This document shows, piece after piece, positions 7,631 to 16,846 of a DNA stretch of 64,000 nt. The notes under the pieces were generated by a model. That model was given only the letters and a program-made list of their open reading frames with translations, did not search any database and had not been told where the DNA came from. Position 1 is the stretch's first letter; the number at the start of each line of letters is the position of its first letter. Source of the DNA: Micromonospora sp. NBC_01740 (GTDB lineage: Bacteria; Actinomycetota; Actinomycetes; Mycobacteriales; Micromonosporaceae); the NCBI RefSeq assembly GCF_035920365.1, contig NZ_CP109150.1, positions 4,712,001 to 4,776,000 on the forward strand, written 5' to 3'. A program made the translations under genes and the position numbers.

Positions 7631-10600
7631 GTGCGGACCTCATTGCTCGACGTACTGGCAGACCGGATTCTCATCGCCGACGGCGCGATGGGCACGATGC
7701 TGCAGGCGGCCGACCTCACCCTGGACGACTTCGAGGGCTACGAGGGCTGCAACGAGGTCCTCAACGCCACCCGACCGGACGTCGTGCGCGGGGTGCACGA
7801 GGCGTACCTGGCCGCCGGCGCGGACTGCGTCGAGACCAACACCTTCGGCGCCAACCTGGCCAACCTGGGTGAGTACGACATCCAGCACCGCATCCGCGAG
7901 CTCTCCGAGGCCGGGGCCCGCCTCGCCCGGGAGGCCGCCGACGCGTACGCCACCCCCGAGCGGCCCCGCTTCGTGCTGGGCTCGATCGGCCCGGGCACCA
8001 AGCTGCCCACCCTGGGGCACGCCGACTACGCGACCCTGCGCGACGCGTACCAGGAGAACGCCGAGGGCCTGATCGAGGGCGGGTCGGACGCGCTGATCGT
8101 GGAGACCTGCCAGGACCTGCTCCAGGTCAAGGCCGCCGTCGTCGGCTCGAAGCGGGCGATGGCCCGGCTCGGCCGGACGGTGCCGATCATCTGCCACGTC
8201 GCCGTGGAGACCACCGGCACCATGCTGGTGGGCAGCGAGATCGGGGCGGCGCTGGCGGCCATCGAGCCGCTGGGGGTCGACCTGATCGGGCTGAACTGCT
8301 CGACCGGTCCGGCCGAGATGGGCGAGCACCTGCGCTACCTGTCCCGGCACTCCCGGATTCCGCTGTCGGTGATGCCGAACGCGGGCCTGCCGGTGCTGAC
8401 CGCCGACGGGGCGTACTTCCCGCTGACCCCCGTGGAGTTGGCCGACGCGCTGGAGCGGTTCGTCACCGAGTACGGCGTCTCGCTGGTGGGCGGCTGCTGC
8501 GGCACCACTCCCGAGCACATCCGGGTCCTCTCGGAGCGCCTGCACGGCACGCGCCCGGCACCCCGCGAGCCGCGGCACGAGGCCGGTGTCTCGTCGGTCT
8601 ACCACCCGGTTCCGTTCGCCCAGGACGCCTCCCTGCTGATGGTGGGGGAGCGCACCAACGCCAACGGCTCCAAGGCGTTCCGCGAGGCCATGCTCGCCGG
8701 CGACTGGCGGGCCTGCGTGGAGATCGCCCGCAGCCAGGCCCGCGACGGCTCGCACCTGCTGGACCTGTGCGTCGACTACGTCGGCCGCGACGGCACCCAG
8801 GACATGCGGGAACTCGCCGGCCGCTTCGCCACCGCCTCCACCCTGCCGATCATGCTCGACTCGACCGAGCCGCAGGTGGTCGAGGCGGGCCTGGAGATGC
8901 TCGGCGGCCGGTGCGTGGTCAACTCGGTCAACTTCGAGGACGGCGACGGGCCGGAGTCCCGCTACGCCCGGGTGATGCCCATCGTCAAGGAGCACGGCGC
9001 CGCCGTGGTGGCGCTGCTCATCGACGAGGAGGGACAGGCGCGTACCGCCGACTGGAAGGTGCGGGTCGCGGGGCGGCTCATCGACGACCTCACCGGGCGG
9101 TGGGGGATGGACCGCGCGGACATCCTGATCGACGCGCTGACCTTCCCGATCGCCACCGGCCAGGAGGAGACCCGGCGCGACGGCATCGAGACGATCGAGG
9201 CGATCCGGGAGATCGCCCGCCGCTGGCCGGGCGTCAACTTCACCCTCGGCATCTCCAACGTCTCGTTCGGGCTCAACCCGGCGGCCCGGCAGGTGCTCAA
9301 CTCGGTCTTCCTGCACGAGTGCCGCGAGGCCGGCCTGACCAGCGCCATCGTGCACGCCAGCAAGATCCTGCCGTTCAACAAGATCCCCGACGAGCAGCGG
9401 GAGGCGGCGCTGGACCTCGTCTACGACCGCCGCCGCGAGGGCTACGACCCGGTGCAGAGGTTCATCGAGATCTTCGAGGGCGTGGACGCCGCGTCGGCGC
9501 GGGCCGGGCGGGCGGAGGAGTTGGCCGCGCTGCCGCTGGAGGAGCGGCTCAAGCGGCGGATCATCGACGGCGAGCGCAACGGCCTGGAGGCCGACCTGGA
9601 CGCGGCGATGGCGCAGGGGCGCAGCCCGCTGTCCATCATCAACGACATCCTGCTCGACGGCATGAAGGTCGTCGGCGAGCTGTTCGGCTCCGGTCAGATG
9701 CAGCTGCCGTTCGTGCTCCAGTCCGCCGAGGTGATGAAGACCGCCGTGGCGTACCTGGAGCCGCACATGGAGACCGCCGAGGACGGCGGCAAGGGCCGCA
9801 TCGTGTTGGCCACGGTGCGTGGTGACGTGCACGACATCGGCAAGAACCTGGTGGACATCATCCTGTCCAACAACGGCTACGAGGTCGTCAACATCGGCAT
9901 CAAGCAGCCGATCAACGCGATCCTGGAGGCCGCCGAGCAGCACCGGGCCGACGCGATCGGCATGTCGGGCCTGCTGGTCAAGAGCACCGTGATCATGAAG
10001 GAGAACCTCGCCGAGATGGCGTCGCGCGGGGTCGCGGAGCGCTGGCCGGTGCTGCTGGGCGGGGCGGCGCTGACCCGGGCGTACGTCGAGGACGACCTGC
10101 GGGCGATGTTCCCCGGCCAGGTGCACTACGCCCGGGACGCCTTCGAGGGACTGTCCCTGATGGACCGGGTGATGACGGCCAAGCGCGGTGGGGCGCCCGT
10201 GATCGACGCGGAGCGGGAGGCGGCCCTGGCGGCCCGGCGGGCGCGCCGCGAGCGGCAGCGCGCCATCGTCAGCGAGTCGTTGCCGGAGCTGGACGACGCC
10301 TCGGTGCGCTCCGACGTGGCCACCGACGTGGAGGTGCCCGCCGCGCCGTTCCTGGGCACCCGGGTGGTCAAGGGCGTGCCGCTTGCCGACTACGCGGCGC
10401 TGCTCGACGAGCGGGCCACCTTCCTCGGGCAGTGGGGCCTGCGGGGCGCCCGCAGCGGGCAGGGACCGTCCTACGAGGAGCTGGTGGAGACGGAGGGCCG
10501 GCCCCGGCTGCGCTACTGGCTGGACCGGCTGATCGCCGACCAGGTGCTGGAGGCGGCCGTGGTGTACGGCTACTTCCCGGCGTACGCCGAGGGCAACGAC

Positions 10601-11146
10601 CTGGTGGTGCTGGACGAGAACGGACACTCCGAGCGGGCGCGGTTCTCCTTCCCCCGGCAGCGGCAGGAGCGGCGGCTCTGCCTGGCCGACTTCTTCCGTC
10701 CGCGCGGCGACGAGCTGGACGTGGTGGCGTTGCAGCTGGTCACCGTGGGGCAGCCGATCAGCGAGTACACGGCGAAGATGTTCGCCCGCAACGAGTACCG
10801 CGACTACCTGGAGGTGCACGGGCTGTCCGTACAGCTCACCGAGGCGCTCGCGGAGTACTGGCACCGGCGGATCCGCGCCGAGCTGACCCTGCCGGGCGGC
10901 CGTACGGTGGCCGACGACGACCCGGCGGATCTGGCGGGTCTGCTGCGCACCGACTACCGGGGCTGCCGGTACGCGTTCGGCTACCCGGCCTGCCCCGACC
11001 TGGAGGACCGGGCGAAGATCGTGGAGCTGCTGGGCGCGGAGCGGATCGGTGTGCAGCTGTCGGAGGAGTTCCAGCTGATGCCGGAGCAGGCGACGGACGC
11101 GATCGTGGTGCACCACCCGGAGGCGAGCTACTTCAACGCCAAGTGA
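7631..11146 (+). CDS. metH: Cobalamin-dependent methionine synthase
   Basis: A 1,171-residue cytoplasmic enzyme that transfers the methyl group of methyl-tetrahydrofolate via cobalamin to homocysteine. Domains run in the usual order: homocysteine-binding barrel (1-305) with the zinc ligands Cys223 in LNCSTGP and Cys289/Cys290 in GGCCGTTP; pterin-binding barrel (about 320-610); cobalamin domain (about 620-870) with the lower axial ligand His734 in GDVHDIGKN; and the AdoMet-dependent reactivation domain (about 890-1171) ending in YFNAK. Length fits the family. The start is a leaderless GTG at 7631. The long reading frames on the opposite strand are composition artefacts. Confidence 0.97.
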   Translation: MRTSLLDVLADRILIADGAMGTMLQAADLTLDDFEGYEGCNEVLNATRPDVVRGVHEAYLAAGADCVETNTFGANLANLGEYDIQHRIRELSEAGARLAREAADAYATPERPRFVLGSIGPGTKLPTLGHADYATLRDAYQENAEGLIEGGSDALIVETCQDLLQVKAAVVGSKRAMARLGRTVPIICHVAVETTGTMLVGSEIGAALAAIEPLGVDLIGLNCSTGPAEMGEHLRYLSRHSRIPLSVMPNAGLPVLTADGAYFPLTPVELADALERFVTEYGVSLVGGCCGTTPEHIRVLSERLHGTRPAPREPRHEAGVSSVYHPVPFAQDASLLMVGERTNANGSKAFREAMLAGDWRACVEIARSQARDGSHLLDLCVDYVGRDGTQDMRELAGRFATASTLPIMLDSTEPQVVEAGLEMLGGRCVVNSVNFEDGDGPESRYARVMPIVKEHGAAVVALLIDEEGQARTADWKVRVAGRLIDDLTGRWGMDRADILIDALTFPIATGQEETRRDGIETIEAIREIARRWPGVNFTLGISNVSFGLNPAARQVLNSVFLHECREAGLTSAIVHASKILPFNKIPDEQREAALDLVYDRRREGYDPVQRFIEIFEGVDAASARAGRAEELAALPLEERLKRRIIDGERNGLEADLDAAMAQGRSPLSIINDILLDGMKVVGELFGSGQMQLPFVLQSAEVMKTAVAYLEPHMETAEDGGKGRIVLATVRGDVHDIGKNLVDIILSNNGYEVVNIGIKQPINAILEAAEQHRADAIGMSGLLVKSTVIMKENLAEMASRGVAERWPVLLGGAALTRAYVEDDLRAMFPGQVHYARDAFEGLSLMDRVMTAKRGGAPVIDAEREAALAARRARRERQRAIVSESLPELDDASVRSDVATDVEVPAAPFLGTRVVKGVPLADYAALLDERATFLGQWGLRGARSGQGPSYEELVETEGRPRLRYWLDRLIADQVLEAAVVYGYFPAYAEGNDLVVLDENGHSERARFSFPRQRQERRLCLADFFRPRGDELDVVALQLVTVGQPISEYTAKMFARNEYRDYLEVHGLSVQLTEALAEYWHRRIRAELTLPGGRTVADDDPADLAGLLRTDYRGCRYAFGYPACPDLEDRAKIVELLGAERIGVQLSEEFQLMPEQATDAIVVHHPEASYFNAK

Positions 11147-11630
11147 CGCCGTCACCCTGTCCGAGCTGCGCGAACATCCCCTCGGGTCCTGCCGGGCGTC
11201 GAAGGCGCCCAGGCTGTGGCCGAAAGGCCGCATCGATTGCGGCGGTGCGGTCGTCGCTGCCGGCGTGCTGACCTAGCCCGTCACCCTGGTACTGCCGTGA
11301 GTGGGGACATCTTCCTGACCGGCGATCCTGCTCATCGGGGTTGAACGCGCGTGCGGGCCGCAGGGGCGGAGCGCACGCGCAGTTCCCTCGACGCCCTGTT
11401 CGGCGAACATCTGCACACCTCCTCGACCATCCGCACCGCTCGCTCCCGCAGCACTGAGGATTCGATTCCGTTTCTGCTGTCTGGCGGTTCCTCCGAATCC
11501 GGGAAGTCTCTCCAGGAGCCGGGACGGTACACAGCAGACAGCCCGCGCTCGGGTCGATCGTCGTGACGCGCCCTCGTGAAAGGGGTGGGCAGTCGGAGTG
11601 TTGACACCGGCGAGGAGGGTGCTCCAGAGT
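11147..11630. other. Gene-free stretch after metH
   Basis: No intact gene. The stretch holds an IS3-like coding scar on the minus strand (11398-11480) and, towards its right end, TTGACA (11601-11606), the likely -35 of the following LamG gene. Base composition is less extreme here than in neighbouring genes, consistent with non-coding or decayed sequence. Confidence 0.5.
11398..11480 (-). pseudogene. IS3-family OrfA N-terminal scar
   Basis: A minus-strand reading frame contains SRNGIESSVLRERAVRMVEEV, which resembles the start of IS3-family transposase subunit A (pattern PPELRERAVRMV). The similarity ends after about 25 residues and no helix-turn-helix or DDE catalytic domain follows, so only a fragment remains. 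It sits at the left edge of the accessory amino-sugar locus, compatible with past transposition there. The match is short and could be chance. Confidence 0.35.
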
Positions 11631-11648
11631 TACTGGACTAGTCCAGTA
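11631..11648. promoter_or_regulatory. DasR-type (dre-like) operator a
   Basis: TACTGGACTAGTCCAGTA is an 18-bp perfect palindrome, 30 bases upstream of the LamG gene start and 24 bases after a TTGACA box. It matches the Streptomyces DasR consensus A(C/G)TGGTCTAGACCA(C/G)T at most positions. Related sites lie at 18675, 18809 and 23256. Confidence 0.7.
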
Positions 11649-11678
11649 TTCGCAGTACTCCACACGAAGGTGGATCGA

Positions 11679-14600
11679 ATGGCCACAAGATCGAGATCGA
11701 GGGCCGCGCTGTCGCTGCTGACGGTGGTGACGTTGGCGGCCGGCCTGCTGGCGCAGGAATCCGAGGACGTCCAGGCGGCCGGCGTCCAGGCGGCCGGCGA
11801 GCGGGCGGCCGGCGAGCGGGCGGCCGGCGAGCAGAAGGCTCACGGCCAGTCCGGCCCCCGCGATGACCTGACCCTGCCCGACGGCTACGCCGATCGAGTG
11901 AACCACGCGCTGGAGCAGGGATCCGACCACTGGGGCGAGAAGTTGCTCGGCCTGCCCGACGGTCCGACCCTGACCAACGTCAAGCCGCTGCTGGTGCCGG
12001 CCAACCACGGTGGCACGACGGACGCCGCCTCGCCCTGGTACTACCTGCCCTTCACCTACCCGGCACCGGACCCCACCCGGTGGGCCGAGGAGCGGGACTT
12101 CTCGCTGCACGTCGCCGACGGCAGCGAGCTGATGTCGCAATGGTCGGACTCGCGGGCGACCCAGCGCGTCCGCTTCTTCGTCGGCGCGGACGGGGCCGAG
12201 CGCTACGGCCAGGCCGAGGCGAGGTCGGGTGCCCCCCGCCTGACCGGCGGATACCTGCCGATCCTCGCCAACACCTATCGTGACGCCGCCGGGGTCCGCT
12301 ACGAGCGCGAGTCGTTCGTCACCGAGCTCACCCCGGGTGGCCCGGCAGTCAGCATGCTCCGGTTCGTCGTCAGCGGGCCGGCGAAGGCGCGCCCGAGGCT
12401 GCGGCTGAACGTGAGCCGTGACAAGGTGGCGGACGTCGTCGCCACGCCCGGACGGCTGACCCTCGATGGGAAGACCGTGGTCGCGTACAGCGGTGCGGCG
12501 ACCTGGTCCGCGCCCGACCTGAGCTTCACGCCCGACCTGAGCCGCGGGAAGGCCGAGTTCTATCTGGTCGTGCCGAACGAGCCGGCCGAACTGCCCGCCG
12601 ACCGTCCGTCGGCCAAGCTCTACGACGCCGCGAAGTCCCGCACCGGCGCCTACTGGACGGCGCAGCTCAACGCCGGCGCCAAGGTCCGGCTTCCGGAGCG
12701 GTACGCCGCGGACGCCATGCGCAGCACGCTGCTGAACAACCTGGTGATGGGCTTCAACCTCACCGTCGGGAACGGCTACGAGTCGCTGGACAAGTCCTTC
12801 GCCTGGGTGCCGGAGATCGCGGCGACGGTCACCTCGCTCGGGGACTTCGGCTACCAGGACAAGGCGCGCGCGAACCTCACCGAGATGCTGCGACGCGGCC
12901 AGGGCAGCTTCTTCGTGTCCTGGGAGCGCGGGATCAAGCTGCAGACGGTGGCGACGTACTACCTGCAGAGCAACGACGGGTCGTTGCTGCTGGAGAACCT
13001 GCCGACGTTCCGTGACTGGCTCGCCGACTTCAAGCGGCAACGCGTCGCGGACCCGAACGGTCTGCTGGCCAAGACCCGCTACGCCTCCGACATTCCGGAG
13101 CCGGTCTACGGCCTGCACCACCAGTCGGAGGTCTGGCGCGGACTGCGCGACGTCGGTGTCGCGTTGCGGCTGATGGGCCGTGCCGACGAGGCGAAGCCGT
13201 TCCTCGACGAGGCGGCCGGCCTGCGCGCGTCACTGCTGGGCGCGGTGGAGAAGTCGAAGACGGTGCTGCCGGACGGTTCGGTGTTCGTGCCGATCGCGCT
13301 GCTGGATCCGGCGTCGTCGAAGCCGTACGACAAGGTCACCACCGACTTCCTCGGCAGCTACTGGAACCTGATCATGCCGTACGCACTCGCGACCGGGCTG
13401 TTCGAGCCGGGCAGCGCGACGGCGACCGGACTACGGGACTACCTCTACAAGCACGGGTCGCTGTTCCTTGGCCTGACCAGGTTCAACCTTTCGACCGCCG
13501 ATCCCGGCGTCTGCCAGAACATCCGGCACAACCAGTGGCCGGCGGTGCCTGGATACAAGTCCAGCGGCATCGACCAGCAGTACGGCTACTCGCTGATGCG
13601 GTTCCTGGCCGACAATGCCGAGTCCGATCGCCTCGACCTGAGCTTCTACGGGATGCTCGCGCACAACTTCACGCCGCACACCTACGTCGGCGGCGAGGGC
13701 GCCACGATCTCGCCGTGCCCGCAGTTCGGTGAGTACTACCGGTCGCAGTACTGGCCGCCGCTGTCGCCGAACAACGCCACCTATCTGGAGGCGGTGCGCG
13801 GCCTGCTGGTCAGCGAGGACCTGAACGCCGACGGCGTGCCGACCCGGCTGCACCTGGCGCCGGCCACGCCGCGCCCCTGGCTCGCGGACGGGGAGCGGAT
13901 CGAGGTCGCCGACCTGCCGACGTCCTTCGGCCCCGTGGGGTTCGCCTCCTCGTCGGAGCTGACGGACGGCCGGCTGACCGTGCGGGTCGACCCACCGCGC
14001 GCGGCCACCGGACGGGCGCCGCTGACGGACGTGGTGCTGCACCTGCGTGCGCCGCGCGGTCACCGGCTGACCGGGGTCACCGTCGACGGCCGTTCGGTGA
14101 CGTTTGACGCCGAGCGCGAGCTGGTCGACCTCGGCCGGCCGACGACGGCGGTCACGGTCCGGGCGACCTACCGGGCGGTGAAGGTGGCCACCGCGCCGAG
14201 CGCGGAGGCTACGAAGGTGACGACCCCGCGTATGTTGCTGGAGCCGGGTGAGACGTTTGCGCTGGACCTGGAGGTCGAGGCGCTCGGGCAGGGCACGGTC
14301 GGCGGCACCGTCGGTGTCGGTGTTCCGACCGGGTGGACGGTGCGCGACCCGAAGCTGCCGTTCCGCGTGAGCAGCAACCAGAGGCTGGCCTGGTCCGAGC
14401 TCGCGACCTCGGTCCGGATCCCCACCGATGCGGCGCCCGGGAGCTACCGGATCGACGTGGTCACCCGTCCGTCCGGTGGTACGGCGCGGACCACCTCGTT
14501 GTCGGTCCGGGTCGCCCGACCGGATCCGGCTGACTACGCCGCGCTGGTGAAGCGGGACGCGCCGGTGGGCTACTGGCGGCTCGGCGACGCCCAGGGCCAG

Positions 14601-15998
14601 CCGGTGGTCGATGCCTCCGGCAACGGAAACGCTGGTGCCTACCGTGGCAGCGTCGGTCGGTCCCAGCCAGGGGCGATCGCCGACTCCGCCGACACCGCGG
14701 TCCGGCTGGACGACGGCTACGCCGAGATTCCGGACAGCGCCTCGCTCAGTGTCACCGGGGCCTACACGCTGGAGGCGTGGGTCAAGGACGCGGCGGGTGG
14801 ACCGCAGGGCATCGTCGAGAAGTACGACGGCGGCGACTGCCTGCCGTCGCGCAACGGCTACGCCCTGCGCCTGGTCAACGGCAACAAGCTGCAGGCGCTC
14901 ACGATCGCCGACGAGGCGCAGTCCGGCGCGTCCAGCCCGCGCAGCGTGCAGCAGGTGCGATGGCACCACGTGGTGGCAGCGTATGACGGGACGACGCTGC
15001 GGACCTACCTCGACGGGCAGCTGCAGACGTCCACCCCGGTGGCCAAGGCGCCTACCGACGGCAGGAGCAGCCTCAAGCTTGGCGCCCGTGGAGACGACGC
15101 GGCGGACCGCTTCTTCGGCGACCTCGACGAGGTCGCGATCTACCACAAGGCCCTGACTCCGGGGCAGATCGACTCGCACTACGTCAAGGGTGTGCTCGGC
15201 AACCCCGGCCCCTCGCCCAGTGCGCAGCGCTCGGGTGGGAGTGCCGTGCAGGGCAGCTCAGCGCCGGCTCCGGCGGTTTCGGCAGCCGGGCAGACGCCGA
15301 CGAGCAGGCAGCCGGCGGCCATCGCCCAGTCCTCCTACGCGGCGCAGGTGCTGGCCGACAAGCCGGTCGGCTACTGGCGGCTGGGTGAGCGATCCGGCAC
15401 GAGCGCCGAGGACTCCTCCGGCACCGGCAACCGTGGCGCGTACGCGGACGCGGTGGCACTGGGCCGCCCGGGCGCGCTGACGGGCGATCCGGATACCGCC
15501 GCCGAGCTGACCGGCGGCTACGTCGCCGTACCGGACTCGGCCTCGGTGAGCGTCAGTGGCTCGTTCACCCTCGAGGCGTGGGTGAATCTCAACGACGTCT
15601 GCGGTCAGTACGGCGTGGTCGAGAAGTACGACGCGCCCGCCTACAACGGCTACGCGCTGCGCGTCCTGCCCGGAGGCAGGATCAGCGCCCTCACGTTGGG
15701 CGCAGCCGGGCAACTGGCGTCGGTCGAAGGGCAGACGGTGGTCACGCCGGACAAGTGGCATCACGTGGCCGTGGTCTACGACGGGTCGACCCTGACGGTC
15801 TACCTCGACGGACGACCCGACGGCTCGGCCGCCACGAAGGTGAGCCCGACCGACGGGGCCGGAAGCCTCAAGCTGGGGGCCCGTGGTGACGATGCCGGTG
15901 CCAGGCTCGCCGGGCTGCTCGACGAGGTTGCCGTCTACGACCATGCCCTCACCGCCGACGAGGTCGCGCGACACCACTCGGCCGGCACGACGGGCTGA
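11679..15998 (+). CDS. Secreted alpha-barrel glycosidase-like protein with two LamG domains
   Basis: A 1,439-residue exported protein. The signal peptide covers about residues 1-28, followed by an Ala/Gly/Glu-rich linker with repeated QAAGV/ERAAG units. Residues 60-800 resemble an (alpha/alpha)6-toroid glycoside hydrolase (tryptophan-rich PWYYLPFTYP, SFAWVPEIAATVTSLGDFGY, GSYWNLIMPYAL, GIDQQYGYSLMRF), but I cannot assign a family or catalytic residues. Residues 840-945 look like a NEW3-type beta-sandwich. Two LamG/concanavalin-like domains follow (about 950-1170 and 1218-1437), each beginning PVGYWRLG and ending in DLDEVA(I/V)Y-like motifs. The start ATG 11679 has GAAGGTGG upstream; a codon at 11598 would read through the operator. 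The promoter has a dre-like operator, so co-regulation with the amino-sugar importer is likely. Confidence 0.7.
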   Translation: MATRSRSRAALSLLTVVTLAAGLLAQESEDVQAAGVQAAGERAAGERAAGEQKAHGQSGPRDDLTLPDGYADRVNHALEQGSDHWGEKLLGLPDGPTLTNVKPLLVPANHGGTTDAASPWYYLPFTYPAPDPTRWAEERDFSLHVADGSELMSQWSDSRATQRVRFFVGADGAERYGQAEARSGAPRLTGGYLPILANTYRDAAGVRYERESFVTELTPGGPAVSMLRFVVSGPAKARPRLRLNVSRDKVADVVATPGRLTLDGKTVVAYSGAATWSAPDLSFTPDLSRGKAEFYLVVPNEPAELPADRPSAKLYDAAKSRTGAYWTAQLNAGAKVRLPERYAADAMRSTLLNNLVMGFNLTVGNGYESLDKSFAWVPEIAATVTSLGDFGYQDKARANLTEMLRRGQGSFFVSWERGIKLQTVATYYLQSNDGSLLLENLPTFRDWLADFKRQRVADPNGLLAKTRYASDIPEPVYGLHHQSEVWRGLRDVGVALRLMGRADEAKPFLDEAAGLRASLLGAVEKSKTVLPDGSVFVPIALLDPASSKPYDKVTTDFLGSYWNLIMPYALATGLFEPGSATATGLRDYLYKHGSLFLGLTRFNLSTADPGVCQNIRHNQWPAVPGYKSSGIDQQYGYSLMRFLADNAESDRLDLSFYGMLAHNFTPHTYVGGEGATISPCPQFGEYYRSQYWPPLSPNNATYLEAVRGLLVSEDLNADGVPTRLHLAPATPRPWLADGERIEVADLPTSFGPVGFASSSELTDGRLTVRVDPPRAATGRAPLTDVVLHLRAPRGHRLTGVTVDGRSVTFDAERELVDLGRPTTAVTVRATYRAVKVATAPSAEATKVTTPRMLLEPGETFALDLEVEALGQGTVGGTVGVGVPTGWTVRDPKLPFRVSSNQRLAWSELATSVRIPTDAAPGSYRIDVVTRPSGGTARTTSLSVRVARPDPADYAALVKRDAPVGYWRLGDAQGQPVVDASGNGNAGAYRGSVGRSQPGAIADSADTAVRLDDGYAEIPDSASLSVTGAYTLEAWVKDAAGGPQGIVEKYDGGDCLPSRNGYALRLVNGNKLQALTIADEAQSGASSPRSVQQVRWHHVVAAYDGTTLRTYLDGQLQTSTPVAKAPTDGRSSLKLGARGDDAADRFFGDLDEVAIYHKALTPGQIDSHYVKGVLGNPGPSPSAQRSGGSAVQGSSAPAPAVSAAGQTPTSRQPAAIAQSSYAAQVLADKPVGYWRLGERSGTSAEDSSGTGNRGAYADAVALGRPGALTGDPDTAAELTGGYVAVPDSASVSVSGSFTLEAWVNLNDVCGQYGVVEKYDAPAYNGYALRVLPGGRISALTLGAAGQLASVEGQTVVTPDKWHHVAVVYDGSTLTVYLDGRPDGSAATKVSPTDGAGSLKLGARGDDAGARLAGLLDEVAVYDHALTADEVARHHSAGTTG

Positions 15999-16037
15999 CC
16001 CCGGACGCCACGTGTGAGGCGTGGCGAGGGCATGAGG

Positions 16038-16097
16038 GCGGCCACCGCACGATCGTCGACAGTCCGTGAGGACCACCGGAGATCGTGCGGTGGCCGC
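16038..16097. terminator. Long hairpin after the LamG gene
   Basis: GCGGCCACCGCACGATC (16038-16054) and GATCGTGCGGTGGCCGC (16081-16097) form a perfect 17-bp stem with a 26-base loop, 40 bases past the stop codon. No T-run follows. It may be a terminator or a REP-type palindrome. Confidence 0.6.
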
Positions 16098-16846
16098 GGC
16101 GTAGACCCTGGCCGGTGGCACGTCATGCGCAACAAGGTGGCGTGTCACCGGCCGTCTCGTGCGTGCGCGTGGAGCCGGGCCGCACCGCGACGGCGTCCGT
16201 GCGGAGGCTGCTGTCGACGGGTGGAACGCACGACGTGTTGGTCCCTGGCCGACCGCGGGCCCGGCGACCCCGGCGGGCGCACGCGTCGCGGAGGCACCGC
16301 GATCCGCAGGCGATGCGGCGGCAGCACACCGGCACTGTCGGGCGCATCGAGAACGCCCAGGCCAGGCCGTTCCTGGGCCCCTGGACCGCGGACGGCCGAC
16401 CGCCGGCTCCACCTACCCGAGACGACCTGGTGCGCCCGGCCGGCCCCGAGCCGCGGAGCGGCCGGCGTCCACGACGGGGCGACCGCGGCCATGGCGATAT
16501 CACTGCGGCGCTGGCCTGCGGTGTCGCCGCACAGGGGATGACCGGCGACGACGTCCACGGCGCCGGGGCTGGGCTCCGGGCCGAGCAGGAGCGTCGCGGC
16601 CCGGGTCGGCTCCGTGCGGTCGGCTGCGGCCGGCGTCGTACCGTCGACGCCGGCCGCACCGCGCCGTACGAAGATCGACTGGGCGGCGGCGGCCTCCGTG
16701 CGAGTCGACGACCACGCCGGCTCACCGCTGAGGGTGGCCGCGCGGCTGCGGACCCGGCGGCGCGAAAGGACCGGCCCCGAGTTCACCGGACCGACGTAGC
16801 CGCGCCGAGCAGCGCCCTGCTCGTGGTGCTGGTGTCCGAGCCCGGA
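16098..16846. other. 750-base stretch with no recognisable gene
   Basis: Several open frames exist on both strands but none has a plausible start, signal or family motif, and their composition (Arg/Pro/Gly-rich) is that of chance frames in GC-rich DNA. A small hairpin CGAGCAG/CTGCTCG at 16806-16823 could terminate the GH43-like gene that ends at 16847. The stretch may be decayed coding sequence. Confidence 0.4.

Noticed and set aside
7640..11233. A 1,197-codon open frame antisense to metH
   Set aside because: Composition is that of a shadow frame (His/Arg/Gly/Val-rich with no domains) opposite a certain gene.
11598..11678. Upstream start for the LamG protein
   Set aside because: It would translate through the dre-like operator and precede the signal peptide; ATG 11679 has a ribosome binding site.
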